A stretch of DNA of 64,000 nt, taken from positions 1 through 64,000 of the forward strand of contig NZ_CAIJDP010000060.1 in the NCBI RefSeq assembly GCF_903819435.1, in the 5' to 3' direction. Position numbers and translations under genes: made by a program. The notes beneath the pieces were generated by a model, which worked only from the letters and a program-made list of their open reading frames with translations, had not been told where the DNA came from and did not search any database. Position 1 is the first letter of the stretch; each line of letters starts with the position of its first letter. Below are positions 54,309-63,854 of this stretch, one piece after another. The DNA comes from Flavobacterium salmonis (GTDB taxonomy: Bacteria > Bacteroidota > Bacteroidia > Flavobacteriales > Flavobacteriaceae).

Positions 54309-54662
54309 ATGAATAAAAAGAAATTCGTCATAATTAATCTTTTAATGTCTTTAACGGTATTGCTCGCAATGCTTTTTCAGACGATTCACTCTTACGAGCA
54401 TGTTTATGCGCAAATTCAGGAGAAACATTGTGATCATAAATACATCCCTGGACAAAAGCAAATCACTCACAGTCATAATATAGAGAATAATTGTTCTATA
54501 TGTCATTTTGAATTTAGCACTTTTATTTCCAACGCATTTCCTACTTATACCTTTCATAAAACACACATTCCTACTGTACAGGAATTCACTTACAACCTAA
54601 TAACTGCAGCGTTTTTCAAGGGCAGTCTTTTTGCTTTAAGAGCACCTCCTGCTCTGGCTTAG
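54309..54662 (+). CDS. Small His/Cys-rich membrane-anchored protein (putative metal-binding)
   Basis: The start at 54309 is chosen because the signal or anchor helix (FVIINLLMSLTVLLAMLFQT) follows it at once; a start at 54243 would fall inside the promoter. The mature part of 117 residues is rich in metal ligands: His27, His31, His40, Cys41, His43, His54, His56, and Cys62-x-x-Cys65-His66 ('HSYEHVYAQIQEKHCDHK', 'NCSICHFEF'). It ends in 'SLFALRAPPALA', like the DUF2946-like small proteins found beside TonB receptors in Bacteroidota. It lies ahead of an ABC/TonB-receptor block and behind a palindromic promoter. Role is inferred: binding or trafficking a transition metal in the periplasm. Identity as DUF2946 is not certain. 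Confidence 0.75.
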   Translation: MNKKKFVIINLLMSLTVLLAMLFQTIHSYEHVYAQIQEKHCDHKYIPGQKQITHSHNIENNCSICHFEFSTFISNAFPTYTFHKTHIPTVQEFTYNLITAAFFKGSLFALRAPPALA

Positions 54663-54836
54663 TTTACTATATTACTTTAAAAAGAATCATTCACTTGCTT
54701 TTAACAGAAAGTGAAGAACACTCCTATTCGTACGTCTTTTTCTAAAGGAAACTTTTCCGCTGAAATTATATTACGTCTTTTTTTTAAATTTTACATAGTA
54801 AACTCCTTCCTTATTCCGACAATACGATTTTGGTTC

Positions 54837-54857
54837 AAAAGCACCTTGGTGTTTTTG
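54837..54857 (+). terminator. Weak terminator or attenuator hairpin before the ABC ATPase gene
   Basis: AAAAGCACC/GGTGTTTTT around a short loop, followed by T, 46 bases before the ATPase start. It is small and could be an attenuator within the operon. The same gap has a 10-bp inverted repeat, AGTTTACTAT (54661-54670) and ATAGTAAACT (54795-54804). Confidence 0.35.
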
Positions 54858-54902
54858 TGAATCAAATCATTCCATATTCATAATTCCAAACAAATATAAA
54901 AG

Positions 54903-55598
54903 ATGCTTACCGCAGAAAACCTGACTAAAAAATACGGCGATCAAATTGCTTTGAATGCCTTGAATTTAAACATTAAAGAGGGAGAAATTTTTGCGCTGTT
55001 GGGACAAAATGGTGCCGGAAAAACGACTACCATAAATTTGTTTCTGGGTTTTATAAAACCAACCCATGGCGAAATTAAAATCAACAATATTTCGGTTGTT
55101 ACCGATGCAGATAAGACCAAAAAAGATGTGGCATACATTCCTGAAACGGTAATGTTATATCCAAATCTTACCGGACTGGAAAACCTGAAATTCTTTTCCT
55201 CCCTTGCCGGATTTAAATATTCAACCGGAGAACTGACTTATTTTTTAACCAAAGCAGGTCTGCAAATTACAGCTCATGATCAAAATCTGGGCGGCTACTC
55301 AAAAGGAATGCGCCAAAAAGTAGGGATTGCAATTGCTATTGCCAAAAGAGCAAAAGTGCTATTATTAGACGAACCTACGAGCGGTTTAGACCCGAAAGCT
55401 TCCAACGAATTCTCTCAAATCTTAAAAGAACTTTCAGCAGACGGAACAGCAATTTTAATGGCTACACACGATATTTTCAGGGCCAGAGAAGTCGCAACAC
55501 ACATCGGAATCATGAAACAGGGCAATCTGGTTACGATTATCGAAGCCGAAAAAATATCAGCAAACGAATTGGAAGATTTGTATTTACAAACTGTTTAA
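54903..55598 (+). CDS. ABC transporter ATP-binding protein (ABC-2 type exporter family)
   Basis: A 231-residue ATPase with Walker A at 34-42 (GQNGAGKTT), signature 'LGGYSKGMRQK' near 131-141, Walker B 'VLLLDEPTSGLD' near 150-161, and the H-loop 'ATHDIF'. The group (NatA/NosF-like) works with ABC-2 permeases. Those are present two genes downstream, separated by a TonB receptor gene that starts 28 bases after this one. The three kinds of gene probably form one operon. Transport direction is not shown by sequence; ABC-2 systems normally export or act mechanically on membrane proteins. Confidence 0.93.
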   Translation: MLTAENLTKKYGDQIALNALNLNIKEGEIFALLGQNGAGKTTTINLFLGFIKPTHGEIKINNISVVTDADKTKKDVAYIPETVMLYPNLTGLENLKFFSSLAGFKYSTGELTYFLTKAGLQITAHDQNLGGYSKGMRQKVGIAIAIAKRAKVLLLDEPTSGLDPKASNEFSQILKELSADGTAILMATHDIFRAREVATHIGIMKQGNLVTIIEAEKISANELEDLYLQTV

Positions 55599-55626
55599 AA
55601 AGGAAAAATTTCCATCTACATAAAAA

Positions 55627-57924
55627 ATGAAACATCTATTTATAGTACTGTTTTTTGTCTTTAGTTCTGCTTGTTTAAAAGCGCAGACGAATACAAAAAG
55701 TAACGACAGTATCGCTAAGGATTCCATTAAAACGGAAGCCAAATTAAACGAACTCCAAGCCGTAGAAATCATAGGCCGTTCTACCCGAAAATACAACAGC
55801 GATTATTCTTTTGGAGCAACAAAAACAGCTACGCTTAACAAAGACATTCCACAATCAATTTCTACGGTTACCAAAGAATTAATTGCAGACAAAGCCGCAA
55901 TTTATCTCGCCGATGCTGTAAAAATGACAAGCGGTGTGATTCCGGCGAGTTATTACAATCAATACACCATCAGAGGGATCAGCCAGAACGAAGAGGGACA
56001 AATCATCAACGGAATGCGTACCCGCCAATATTATTTCCTGCAGCCGCTTACCAGTAATATTGAGCGTGTGGAAGTAATTAAAGGACCGTCGAGCGCTACT
56101 TTTTCTTCTGTAGATCCAGGAGGAAGCATCAATCTGGTGACCAAAAAACCATTAGCCACTGACCGAAAAGAAATAAGCCTGAGTGCCGGAAGTTTTAGCA
56201 CTTTTAGAGGAACTCTTGATTTTACCGGCCCATTAAATGAATCAAAAACACTATTATATCGTGTAAATGCAGCGTATCAGGAAGCAAAATCGTTTCGTGA
56301 TTTAGTGGGCAATAAATCGTATTTGCTCTCTCCGTCCTTCAGTTATATTCCAAATGAAAAAACAGCTATCAATACAGAGTTAATCTTAAGCGACATGACT
56401 GGAATTCTGGATCGCGGGCAGCCTATTTTTGGAGCCGTTGCCGGAGTTACAAGTCTGAATAAAACGCCCATAAGCCTGAACTTAGGTGCGCCAAGTGATT
56501 TTTTTAAATCGAAAGAAATGATTTTCACTACGAATTTCTCTCATAAATTCACTTCAAAAATTGGTTTTAATGCCGCATACATGAAACAATCCTGGAGAGA
56601 AGATTTGCAGGAACACCGAACCACAAACGGATTTGCCGTAGACATGAACAACCAGCCTGTAACAAGTCTTGCAATGATGCAGTTTGTACAGCGCCAGCAA
56701 TACTGGAATGTGGACAACTTAACAGCCTTTTTAAATTTCGATTTCAAAACCGGAAAACTGAATCATAAACTACTAACGGGTTACGATTTAAGCAGCTGGA
56801 ACAAAACCAAAGGCGGCGGACAAAATGCAGCAAGAGGTTACCTGTTGAAAGACGGAACTGTTGCAAGCACTTTTGTACCCGCAAATGCATCTAATTATCA
56901 AACTATTACAATTGACGGTGTTACTTTACCAAAACCAAATGTAAATTATTTCAATTTAAATAATCCGACTTATACCGTAAGAAGTCCTGATGATTATACT
57001 TTGAATATACGAACAGCATTACCATCGGCTTTAACCACTACGAATGCTATTTATATTCAGGATCAGATTCAGTGGGACAAGTTTACGTTTCTTTTAGGAT
57101 TACGAAACGAATGGTTTGAAGACATCACCAATTACGAGACGAATAACGAATTAACCGTTAAGAAATCGGCTTTACTGCCTCGTGTAGGAATTACGTATGC
57201 CATCAATACCGCTATCAATGTTTATACGACTTATCTCGAAGGGTATCAGCCCCAATCGAACACCGTTACGTTGATGCCGCAAACCGGAAGTTTACCTGCC
57301 GGAAGTTTGTTTGATCCTCTCGAAAGCAATTTGAAAGAAGTGGGTTTAAAAGCTACTTTTTTAAACAATTCAATGAGTTTTAACGCCGCTGTTTACGAAA
57401 TAAACCAGCGCAATATCCTGATGAATGCCAACGACCCTGTTAATCCTGATTTATTGGTTACCAGAGGTTCTGAGCGCAGCCGTGGTTTCGAATGTGATTT
57501 GGCAGGCTATATTACACCAGACTGGCAAATCAATGCTTCGTACAGTTATATTGATGCCAAAATTACCAATGACCGCAATGCTTCCTTAATTGGCGCCAGA
57601 AAACAAAATACGCCAAAAAACAGCGCCAACTTATGGACACGCTACAATTTCAAATCCGATTCTGCTTTGGATAATTTCGGAATTGGTTTCGGAATGCAGT
57701 ATCAAAGCAGTAAAATTCCATGGTTTACCAGAGATTTTACACTTCCTGATTTTAGCATTTTTGATGCTGCTATATACTACAAACCTGAAAGAAGTAATAT
57801 TCAGGTTGCTGTAAACGCAGGGAACATTTTTAACAGAACTTACTGGTTAGGCGCTCAGAACTATTTGAGGTTATTTCCCGGAGCTCCTAGAAATGCAACG
57901 CTTACCGTAACTTATAAATTTTAA
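55627..57924 (+). CDS. TonB-dependent siderophore-type receptor
   Basis: A 765-residue outer-membrane receptor with signal peptide (MKHLFIVLFFVFSSACLKAQ). The plug at about 65-170 carries 'KDIPQSISTVTKELIADKAA', 'YTIRGISQNEEGQIINGMRT' and 'VEVIKGPSSATFSSVDPGGS'. The barrel ends in Phe (TLTVTYKF). No CarboxypepD or STN domain precedes the plug, so it is the FhuA/FepA-like class, not SusC. This class imports ferric siderophores and other metal chelates. Its placement between an ABC ATPase and two ABC-2 permeases is unusual and suggests a dedicated metal or metallophore system. The ligand is not identifiable. Confidence 0.92.
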   Translation: MKHLFIVLFFVFSSACLKAQTNTKSNDSIAKDSIKTEAKLNELQAVEIIGRSTRKYNSDYSFGATKTATLNKDIPQSISTVTKELIADKAAIYLADAVKMTSGVIPASYYNQYTIRGISQNEEGQIINGMRTRQYYFLQPLTSNIERVEVIKGPSSATFSSVDPGGSINLVTKKPLATDRKEISLSAGSFSTFRGTLDFTGPLNESKTLLYRVNAAYQEAKSFRDLVGNKSYLLSPSFSYIPNEKTAINTELILSDMTGILDRGQPIFGAVAGVTSLNKTPISLNLGAPSDFFKSKEMIFTTNFSHKFTSKIGFNAAYMKQSWREDLQEHRTTNGFAVDMNNQPVTSLAMMQFVQRQQYWNVDNLTAFLNFDFKTGKLNHKLLTGYDLSSWNKTKGGGQNAARGYLLKDGTVASTFVPANASNYQTITIDGVTLPKPNVNYFNLNNPTYTVRSPDDYTLNIRTALPSALTTTNAIYIQDQIQWDKFTFLLGLRNEWFEDITNYETNNELTVKKSALLPRVGITYAINTAINVYTTYLEGYQPQSNTVTLMPQTGSLPAGSLFDPLESNLKEVGLKATFLNNSMSFNAAVYEINQRNILMNANDPVNPDLLVTRGSERSRGFECDLAGYITPDWQINASYSYIDAKITNDRNASLIGARKQNTPKNSANLWTRYNFKSDSALDNFGIGFGMQYQSSKIPWFTRDFTLPDFSIFDAAIYYKPERSNIQVAVNAGNIFNRTYWLGAQNYLRLFPGAPRNATLTVTYKF

Positions 57925-57933
57925 TCTGCAGTT

Positions 57934-59370
57934 ATGTCCTTACACGTAGAAAATTTAATAGCCAGACATTTCAGAAAATCTGTTTTTAAAAATCAGGCAG
58001 TTTACATCATTACCCTTTTTATTGGTGTTTTATTGCTGTACGCTGCGTTTTCGGGTTGGGAGAATTACACGAATCAAAATGAAACCAGCGAAAAATACCA
58101 ACACGAATCCAGAGAAGACTGGTTGAAAAACCCGGATAAAAACCCACACCGAATGGCACATTACGGAAATTTTGCTTTCCGAAAAAGTACTTCTTTAAGC
58201 GTTTTTGAATTTGGAATGGAACCTTTTTTCGGAAATGCCATTTATCTGGAAGCTCACAAACAAAATACAGCTAATTTTTCTGAAGCCGGATTTTCAAACA
58301 GTATGCTTCGTTTTGGAGAAATTAGTATTGCCATGGTTTTACAAATTTTGCTGCCTCTGTTGATTTTCTTCCTCGGATTTAATTCGGTCGCAGCCGAAAG
58401 AGAAAACGGAACATTAAAATTACTTTTGATTCAGGGTATCAGCTGGAAACAGCTTTTACTGGGAAAAACACTCGGCATTGCATCTGTCATTATGATGCTT
58501 TTTATCCCTACGATTATTATTTTGGTTTTCGTTTGGCTATTGCTTCAGAACTTTGCCGTTTCATTTGACGAGACTGTTAAAATGCTCTTGTTTATTGGTT
58601 TTCATTTTCTATATCTGTTATTTTTTTGCGCCATTGCCGTTTTGATTTCTGCTTCAAGCAAAACTTCAAAAAAAGCGTTGATTTCGTTAATTGGGATTTG
58701 GTTGGTTTTCACAATTATTTTACCGAGAACAACGCAGGCAATTGGTGCTTATATTTACGAAGCGCCTTCTAAAATTAAGTTCAACAGTGATATTGAAAAA
58801 GACATTTTAAAACAGGGAGACAGCCATAATCCGAACGACCCACATTATAAAGCGATCAAAGATTCTTTGCTTAGGGTCTACAAAGTCGATTCAGTTCAAA
58901 AACTACCCTTTAATTATTCCGGTTTCATTATGACCGAAGGCGAAAGAATAAGTTCGAATATTTACAATAAACATCTTGAAGATTTATTGGAGATTTATAA
59001 AAAGCAAAACAGCTTTTCAAAAACAGTTTCGTTTATAAATCCCTACATCGCCATGAAAAATTTATCGATGGGATTGTCGAATACCGATTATGATTCGTAC
59101 ATCGATTTTCAGAAACAGGCTGAAACGTATCGTTACGATATGGCACAAAAAATGAATGCTTTACAAATTAAATACATCAGCAATGATAAAAGTAAACCAG
59201 CTTCAATTAATAAAGAACACTGGGCTGACGTACCCGAATTTCATTACGAACCAAAAGGAATTTGGGAGGTTTTGAGAAGCGAAATCATTTCAATTATCTC
59301 CATTATTCTCTGGATCAGCCTGCTGTTTCTTTTTATAAAAATAGCCGCTAAAAACCTAAAAGCCATTTAA
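57934..59370 (+). CDS. ABC-2 permease, DUF3526-type (first)
   Basis: A 478-residue integral membrane protein. An N-terminal helix (VYIITLFIGVLLLYAAF) is followed by a ~120-residue non-cytoplasmic loop, then a cluster of helices ('MVLQILLPLLIFFLGF', 'MLFIPTIIILVFVWLL', 'FLYLLFFCAIAVLIS', 'ALISLIGIWLVFTIIL'). A second large loop and a last helix ('IISIISIILWISLLFLFI') complete it. 'FNSVAAERENGTLKLLLIQG' is the ABC-2 coupling motif. The two big extracytoplasmic loops fit the DUF3526 group. It partners the next gene and the ATPase at 54903. It starts 9 bases after the receptor stop. Confidence 0.88.
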   Translation: MSLHVENLIARHFRKSVFKNQAVYIITLFIGVLLLYAAFSGWENYTNQNETSEKYQHESREDWLKNPDKNPHRMAHYGNFAFRKSTSLSVFEFGMEPFFGNAIYLEAHKQNTANFSEAGFSNSMLRFGEISIAMVLQILLPLLIFFLGFNSVAAERENGTLKLLLIQGISWKQLLLGKTLGIASVIMMLFIPTIIILVFVWLLLQNFAVSFDETVKMLLFIGFHFLYLLFFCAIAVLISASSKTSKKALISLIGIWLVFTIILPRTTQAIGAYIYEAPSKIKFNSDIEKDILKQGDSHNPNDPHYKAIKDSLLRVYKVDSVQKLPFNYSGFIMTEGERISSNIYNKHLEDLLEIYKKQNSFSKTVSFINPYIAMKNLSMGLSNTDYDSYIDFQKQAETYRYDMAQKMNALQIKYISNDKSKPASINKEHWADVPEFHYEPKGIWEVLRSEIISIISIILWISLLFLFIKIAAKNLKAI

Positions 59371-59371
59371 T

Positions 59372-60724
59372 ATGTTAGTATTAGTATTTAAAAATTTCAT
59401 ACGCTCAAAAGGAACCAAAATTGGATTGCTTTTTTTGCTGGGTATCGGGTTCATAAGCCTTTTGATTGGGCATCAATTTCAGGAAAAACAAGACCGGAAT
59501 ATCAAAGAAGCAGCGGCTTATCAAAAAGAACACATTGCGAGAAATGCTGCATATCATTCAGACGAAATGGGACTGCTGCTCTATTACATCAAATTCTCTA
59601 TGGTCAATAAAACGTTACCGATCAATAGTCTGGCAATTGGACAGCGGGATGTAAATCCGTCGATACAAAGTGTTACGATTCGGGGGCTGGAAGGCCAGAA
59701 GTACGATTCAGAATTAAATAACCCGAACAATTTGATGTTAGGAAATATCGATTTTAGTTTTGTACTAATCTATCTTTTTCCTCTCCTGATTATTGCTTTT
59801 ACGTATAATGTGATCTCCGAAGAAAAAGAATCCGGAACCTGGAAAATCGTGGCAACACAAAGCGATAATACCTTTTTGTATATTCTGAAATTGTTTTACA
59901 TCCGAATTTTAAGTTTCATGGCATTATTAACGTTTACCCTTTTTATTGCAGTTTTCTTATTGAATATTCCCTTAGACAGTTCACTTTTTGCTTTTTACAC
60001 AATCAGTATTTTATACATCTTTTTTTGGTTTGCCGTTTGTTTTTTTATCGTATCCCTGCAAAAGAATTCCAATTTCAACGCCTTGATTTTATTAACGATC
60101 TGGCTGTTTCTGATTATTATTCTTCCGGCAACAATTAATACTTATATCGTGAATAAATACCCTGTCCCGGAAGCTTTGGAGCTGACGCTGAAACAGCGAA
60201 ATGCATATCATGAAAAATGGGATATGGATAAAAAGGCGACAATGGAGAAATTTTATAGTCATTATCCACAGTTCAAAAGATACATTTTGCCTGATACCGA
60301 ATTCAGCTGGCTCTGGTATTATGCCATGCAGCAAATGGGCGACGACGAATCGTCAGTTCAGTCTAAAGAGCTGGAAACAAAACTGAAGCAACGAAATGAA
60401 GCCGGTCAAAACATTGCACAATTTATTCCGACACTGTACACTCAGATTCAGCTAAACGAAATTGCCAAATCTGATTTAGGAAACCAGCTTTTATTTATGG
60501 AGAAAACAAACCAGTTTCATGAAAAACTGCGCTTGTATTTCTACCCGAAAATCTTTGACAATGCCGATGTAAAAAAAGAAAACTGGTCGAAATTTAAGGT
60601 TGAAACTTTTGAAGATGATTCGAAAACCAATTTTGCAAAAGCCCTTTTACCACTGGTATTGTTCAATTTGCTGTTGATTAGTTTAGGCTGGATGAATTTC
60701 AGGAAAAACCATCAGGGAATTTAA
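59372..60724 (+). CDS. ABC-2 permease, DUF3526-type (second)
   Basis: A 450-residue protein built like the previous one: N-terminal helix (IGLLFLLGIGFISLLIG), a large external loop, 'FVLIYLFPLLIIAFTYNVIS' leading into the coupling motif 'SEEKESGTWKIVATQ', then several helices ('FMALLTFTLFIAVFLL', 'LILLTIWLFLIIILPATI') and a final 'LLPLVLFNLLLISLGWM'. The gap to the first permease stop is one base. The two are likely to form a heterodimer energised by the ATPase. The loops differ, so they are old paralogues. They could extract or exchange metals or lipids from the envelope; no substrate is shown. Confidence 0.88.
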   Translation: MLVLVFKNFIRSKGTKIGLLFLLGIGFISLLIGHQFQEKQDRNIKEAAAYQKEHIARNAAYHSDEMGLLLYYIKFSMVNKTLPINSLAIGQRDVNPSIQSVTIRGLEGQKYDSELNNPNNLMLGNIDFSFVLIYLFPLLIIAFTYNVISEEKESGTWKIVATQSDNTFLYILKLFYIRILSFMALLTFTLFIAVFLLNIPLDSSLFAFYTISILYIFFWFAVCFFIVSLQKNSNFNALILLTIWLFLIIILPATINTYIVNKYPVPEALELTLKQRNAYHEKWDMDKKATMEKFYSHYPQFKRYILPDTEFSWLWYYAMQQMGDDESSVQSKELETKLKQRNEAGQNIAQFIPTLYTQIQLNEIAKSDLGNQLLFMEKTNQFHEKLRLYFYPKIFDNADVKKENWSKFKVETFEDDSKTNFAKALLPLVLFNLLLISLGWMNFRKNHQGI

Positions 60725-60736
60725 AGATTAATGTTA

Positions 60737-60790
60737 ATTTAGAGGGAATTTTGAAGGTATTTATAGTACTTTCAAAATCCCTTCTAAATC
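60737..60790. repeat. Long inverted repeat after the permease genes
   Basis: ATTTAGAGGGAATTTTGAAG pairs with TTTCAAAATCCCTTCTAAAT in a stem with a few mismatches around the centre GTATTTATAGTAC. No T run follows on the plus strand. It may stop transcription inefficiently, protect mRNA, or be a mobile-element scar. Confidence 0.7.
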
Positions 60791-60796
60791 AAAAAA

Positions 60797-61432
60797 ATGA
60801 AAAAAATACTTTTAATACTGCTAATTATAATTGCTTTTTACGCCTTAAAACAATTGGTCTACAAACCGTATGCATGGAAAAAAGCAATCAATACGCCGGA
60901 ACACAAATTGCAGTTGGGAAGTTTTATCTTTAGCAAACAAAGAGGCCATAACGGCAGCCAAAGTTTTGAAAACAAATATTTTATTTTTAAGGTAACTGAA
61001 ATAAATGGTGATTATGTGAGACTTTCTGTTATTAGGCAACTATCACAACCGGATAAACTTTTGCAGTCTGATTTTTCGACTACTAAAGATTCTTATAACT
61101 ATTTAAAACAAAACATTCACAGCATCACAATTACACCTATACTTTCTGAAGATTTATATAAAGGAGACGCATCTTATATCATAAATGATTACTTATTAGA
61201 AAAATATCCTGTTTTAGCTACATCGCGCTACTATTATGAAGATCTTCCGGAAGAAAGAAAAAAAGTTGTTTTATCAAATAATCCGGATAAATTGAATAAC
61301 TACTTCAATATGGTTTATTCTAAAAAGGAAATCATTAAAAATGGAAAGCTTGTTCCGTACACTTTAAACTATAATAACGAAATTCAATTGTCTGGGCAAG
61401 TCGAGGAAAATATAGAATTGATTTTAAACTGA
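60797..61432 (+). CDS. Membrane-anchored protein of unknown function
   Basis: A 211-residue protein with one N-terminal helix (KILLILLIIIAFYALKQLVY) and a soluble domain predicted outside the cytoplasm. The body contains 'LGSFIFSKQRGHNGSQSFEN', 'DYVRLSVIRQLSQPDKLLQS' and 'VLATSRYYYEDLPEERKK'. No family is recognised. It lies 72 bases after the second permease, behind a hairpin that may separate the two. It is a possible accessory protein of the metal/ABC block, but that is only neighbourhood. Confidence 0.75.
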   Translation: MKKILLILLIIIAFYALKQLVYKPYAWKKAINTPEHKLQLGSFIFSKQRGHNGSQSFENKYFIFKVTEINGDYVRLSVIRQLSQPDKLLQSDFSTTKDSYNYLKQNIHSITITPILSEDLYKGDASYIINDYLLEKYPVLATSRYYYEDLPEERKKVVLSNNPDKLNNYFNMVYSKKEIIKNGKLVPYTLNYNNEIQLSGQVEENIELILN

Positions 61433-61866
61433 GAAATGTAGTCAACAATAATTCGATTATAAGTTGTCTCCAGCTTTAGCGCACATGATTCGTCTTTATG
61501 GTGCTCGTCTGTACCAAATACCTACCTAATCCGTTTGCAAACAAAACAACCGTTTGCAAAGCACCCTTATAATTTTTTTTCAAGTAGTTATAAGTCCTTT
61601 GAAAACTTATGTTTTATTTTTTTCAAATTATTTATTTCCAGAACAATTAAAAGCTGGCTTATTTAAGGGCAAAACATCATTCTGATTGGTTAGCCACATT
61701 GCAAAATGTTTTTTTCTATAAATTTAAATAGGAGCTTGTTGTAAACGAGTACAAATTGGGCTGTTTTGTTAAAATATTCCTATTAATAGTTAAAGAAAAA
61801 TTTGAAAACATCTTTTTTAATTTTTATTTTTACAAAATAAAATCTTACATTTTTAATAATTAAAAT
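61433..61866. other. Gene-free stretch with paired GTTTGCAAAC palindromes
   Basis: No ORF is supported over 434 bases. It contains GTTTGCAAAC (61533-61542), a perfect 10-bp palindrome, and GTTTGCAAAG (61552-61561), one mismatch, 19 bases apart start to start. The promoter of the next gene must lie here. AT content is high. Confidence 0.6.
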
Positions 61867-63726
61867 ATGAAATATAAACTACCCGAATTATTTTCTATTA
61901 TCTGTTTTTTATTCTTCTCTCAAAATACATTCTCTCAAATTTCGCAGGTTACAAGCTATGCCGATGCCCCAAGTATGCAAAGCCCTAACGCAAATACTTT
62001 AGGAAGGTTTGGAGATATACCGGTTTCTTTATTTAATGGTACTACTAATATAAATATTCCATTAACAGAAATTAAAAATGGATCTATCAGTGTGCCAATT
62101 AGTTTGGTATATAACTCAGAAGGCTGTAGACCAGATCAACATCCTACATGGGTTGGATTGAACTGGAGCTTACAAGCTGGAGGAGTGATTACAAGAACCG
62201 CCAATGGAAATTTTGATGAATGTGTTGATATAGATAATGGAACACAATATAGTTATTATGATATATTTACATCATTATCCACTCCTAATTGGAGCAATTT
62301 AGTGCAAATGGGTATGGGAGATTTATCTCCTGACGAGTTTTCTTTTTCAGTTGGCAATATTTCTGGGAAATTTATGCTGAATCATGAAGGAAAATGGATT
62401 GTACAGTCAAAAAACAATTTGAATTTAAAAGTAGTGCATGAGATACAGACTAATTATTCTGTTTATTTAGGATCAGAAAGTGTAATTGTACCAAGGAGTT
62501 ATACCAAATTTATTTTAATCACTGGTGATGGAACAAAATATATTTTTGGCGACAAACCAGATGCTATAGAGTTTTCTCTTCCTCATTTTCCAAGAGAAAT
62601 AGGAATAGATAATTTAGGGGATCCCGTGTCTTCTGATACCAGAGGCTGGAAAAATTCCTTGCAAGCCTCTACATGGCATCTGTCTGAAATTATTTCACCT
62701 TCAGGAAATCATGTTACCTTTAGTTATACAACAGATTTTAGTTTTCAGCAAGTTACTTATTCTCAAATATCGAATGGTCTTTTGTGTGGTACTGCTAATT
62801 TTCTCTATGTTGAAGCTATCAATGATACTCGAAAATATTTAATTAAAAGTGCTTATCTGGATAAAATAGAAACGGATAATGGTTTAATTTGTAAATTCTC
62901 AAAATCAATTTCCAATGAACTTAAATGGATACCCCAAGCATCCAGTATTCCTCATGTTTTTATAAGACAACCGTCTTATTTGTTCCGCTATTATAAATTA
63001 GATGCTTTAGAGTTAAAAGTGAATAGCAAAACTACAAAAAAGATAGCTTTGGGGTATATTGAGAAAAGCACGGAGCGTCTTAAACTTAATAAAGTAGAGT
63101 TTCTCTCATTATCTGGAGATCAAAAAGAGTCCATTTACAGGATGGAATATAATAACAAGCCTCTTCCTGTTTATAATTCAGGCCATGAAGACCATTGGGG
63201 GTTTTATAACGGTAAGAACTATTGGGAAACAAGATCTGCAACGTCTTATACAATGCCTAATATTGCAGAATATTATGAATCAAGAGAAGCCGACCCCAAT
63301 TTTATGGATGCGGAGATTATTAAAAGAATAATTTATCCAACCGGTGGATACTCAGAATTTTCTTTCGAACCACATACATATTCTAAAATCATCAAACAAA
63401 GCCCAACAATAATACTGAATACATTAACAACAAATAAAATAGCAGGAGGATTACGAATAAAAAAAATAGAAACGTACGATTCATTTTCTAATGTACCTCA
63501 GGTAAAAGAATATTTTTACAACACCGATTATATAAATGGCGGTATGCTTTCAAGCGGTGTGCTATCAGGAGAGCCTATCTATCAAGAAACCTTGGTAAAT
63601 AACCTGATATATAAATTCAGTAGCTCTCCTTTGCTTTATTTGAATTCTACAAATGGGAACCATATTACTTCTTCAAAAGTAACAATATATATAAATCAAT
63701 ACTTTACAAATATATGGTACAAATAA
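61867..63726 (+). CDS. RHS/YD-like secreted protein, C-terminally truncated
   Basis: A 619-residue protein with a signal peptide (LFSIICFLFFSQNTFSQ) and the same N-terminal theme as the two large genes at the other end of the window: 'FGDIPVSLFNGTTNINIPLT', 'VGLNWSLQAGGVITR' and 'IIYPTGGYSEFSFEPHTYSK', then 'GGLRIKKIETYDS'. Where the others continue for 700 or more residues with YD repeats, FN3 and a C-terminal module, this one ends in 'SSKVTIYINQYFTNIWYK'. The tail after 'SKVTIY' is unlike the family, and no other frame downstream resumes it. It is probably a gene cut by recombination, possibly still expressed. It could be an orphan N-terminal half. Confidence 0.8.
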   Translation: MKYKLPELFSIICFLFFSQNTFSQISQVTSYADAPSMQSPNANTLGRFGDIPVSLFNGTTNINIPLTEIKNGSISVPISLVYNSEGCRPDQHPTWVGLNWSLQAGGVITRTANGNFDECVDIDNGTQYSYYDIFTSLSTPNWSNLVQMGMGDLSPDEFSFSVGNISGKFMLNHEGKWIVQSKNNLNLKVVHEIQTNYSVYLGSESVIVPRSYTKFILITGDGTKYIFGDKPDAIEFSLPHFPREIGIDNLGDPVSSDTRGWKNSLQASTWHLSEIISPSGNHVTFSYTTDFSFQQVTYSQISNGLLCGTANFLYVEAINDTRKYLIKSAYLDKIETDNGLICKFSKSISNELKWIPQASSIPHVFIRQPSYLFRYYKLDALELKVNSKTTKKIALGYIEKSTERLKLNKVEFLSLSGDQKESIYRMEYNNKPLPVYNSGHEDHWGFYNGKNYWETRSATSYTMPNIAEYYESREADPNFMDAEIIKRIIYPTGGYSEFSFEPHTYSKIIKQSPTIILNTLTTNKIAGGLRIKKIETYDSFSNVPQVKEYFYNTDYINGGMLSSGVLSGEPIYQETLVNNLIYKFSSSPLLYLNSTNGNHITSSKVTIYINQYFTNIWYK

Positions 63727-63808
63727 GGTACAAAATAAATGTTATATATCTTTATAAGATACTGAGTAAAAAACTATTAAATGAAAGATTTATACGATTA
63801 TATAATCC

Positions 63809-63854
63809 CAGAAGGCTTCATTGTTGGCTTTGCAAGCCCAACGAAGCCTTAGCT
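63809..63854. repeat. Long imperfect palindrome beside the truncated RHS-like gene
   Basis: AAGGCTTC...GAAGCCTT flank an inner GTTGG-CTT and AAG-CCCAAC, so almost 40 bases fold into one stem with small bulges. No long T run follows on either strand, though it lies between convergent genes. It could be a bidirectional terminator or a mobile-element end. Confidence 0.6.
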
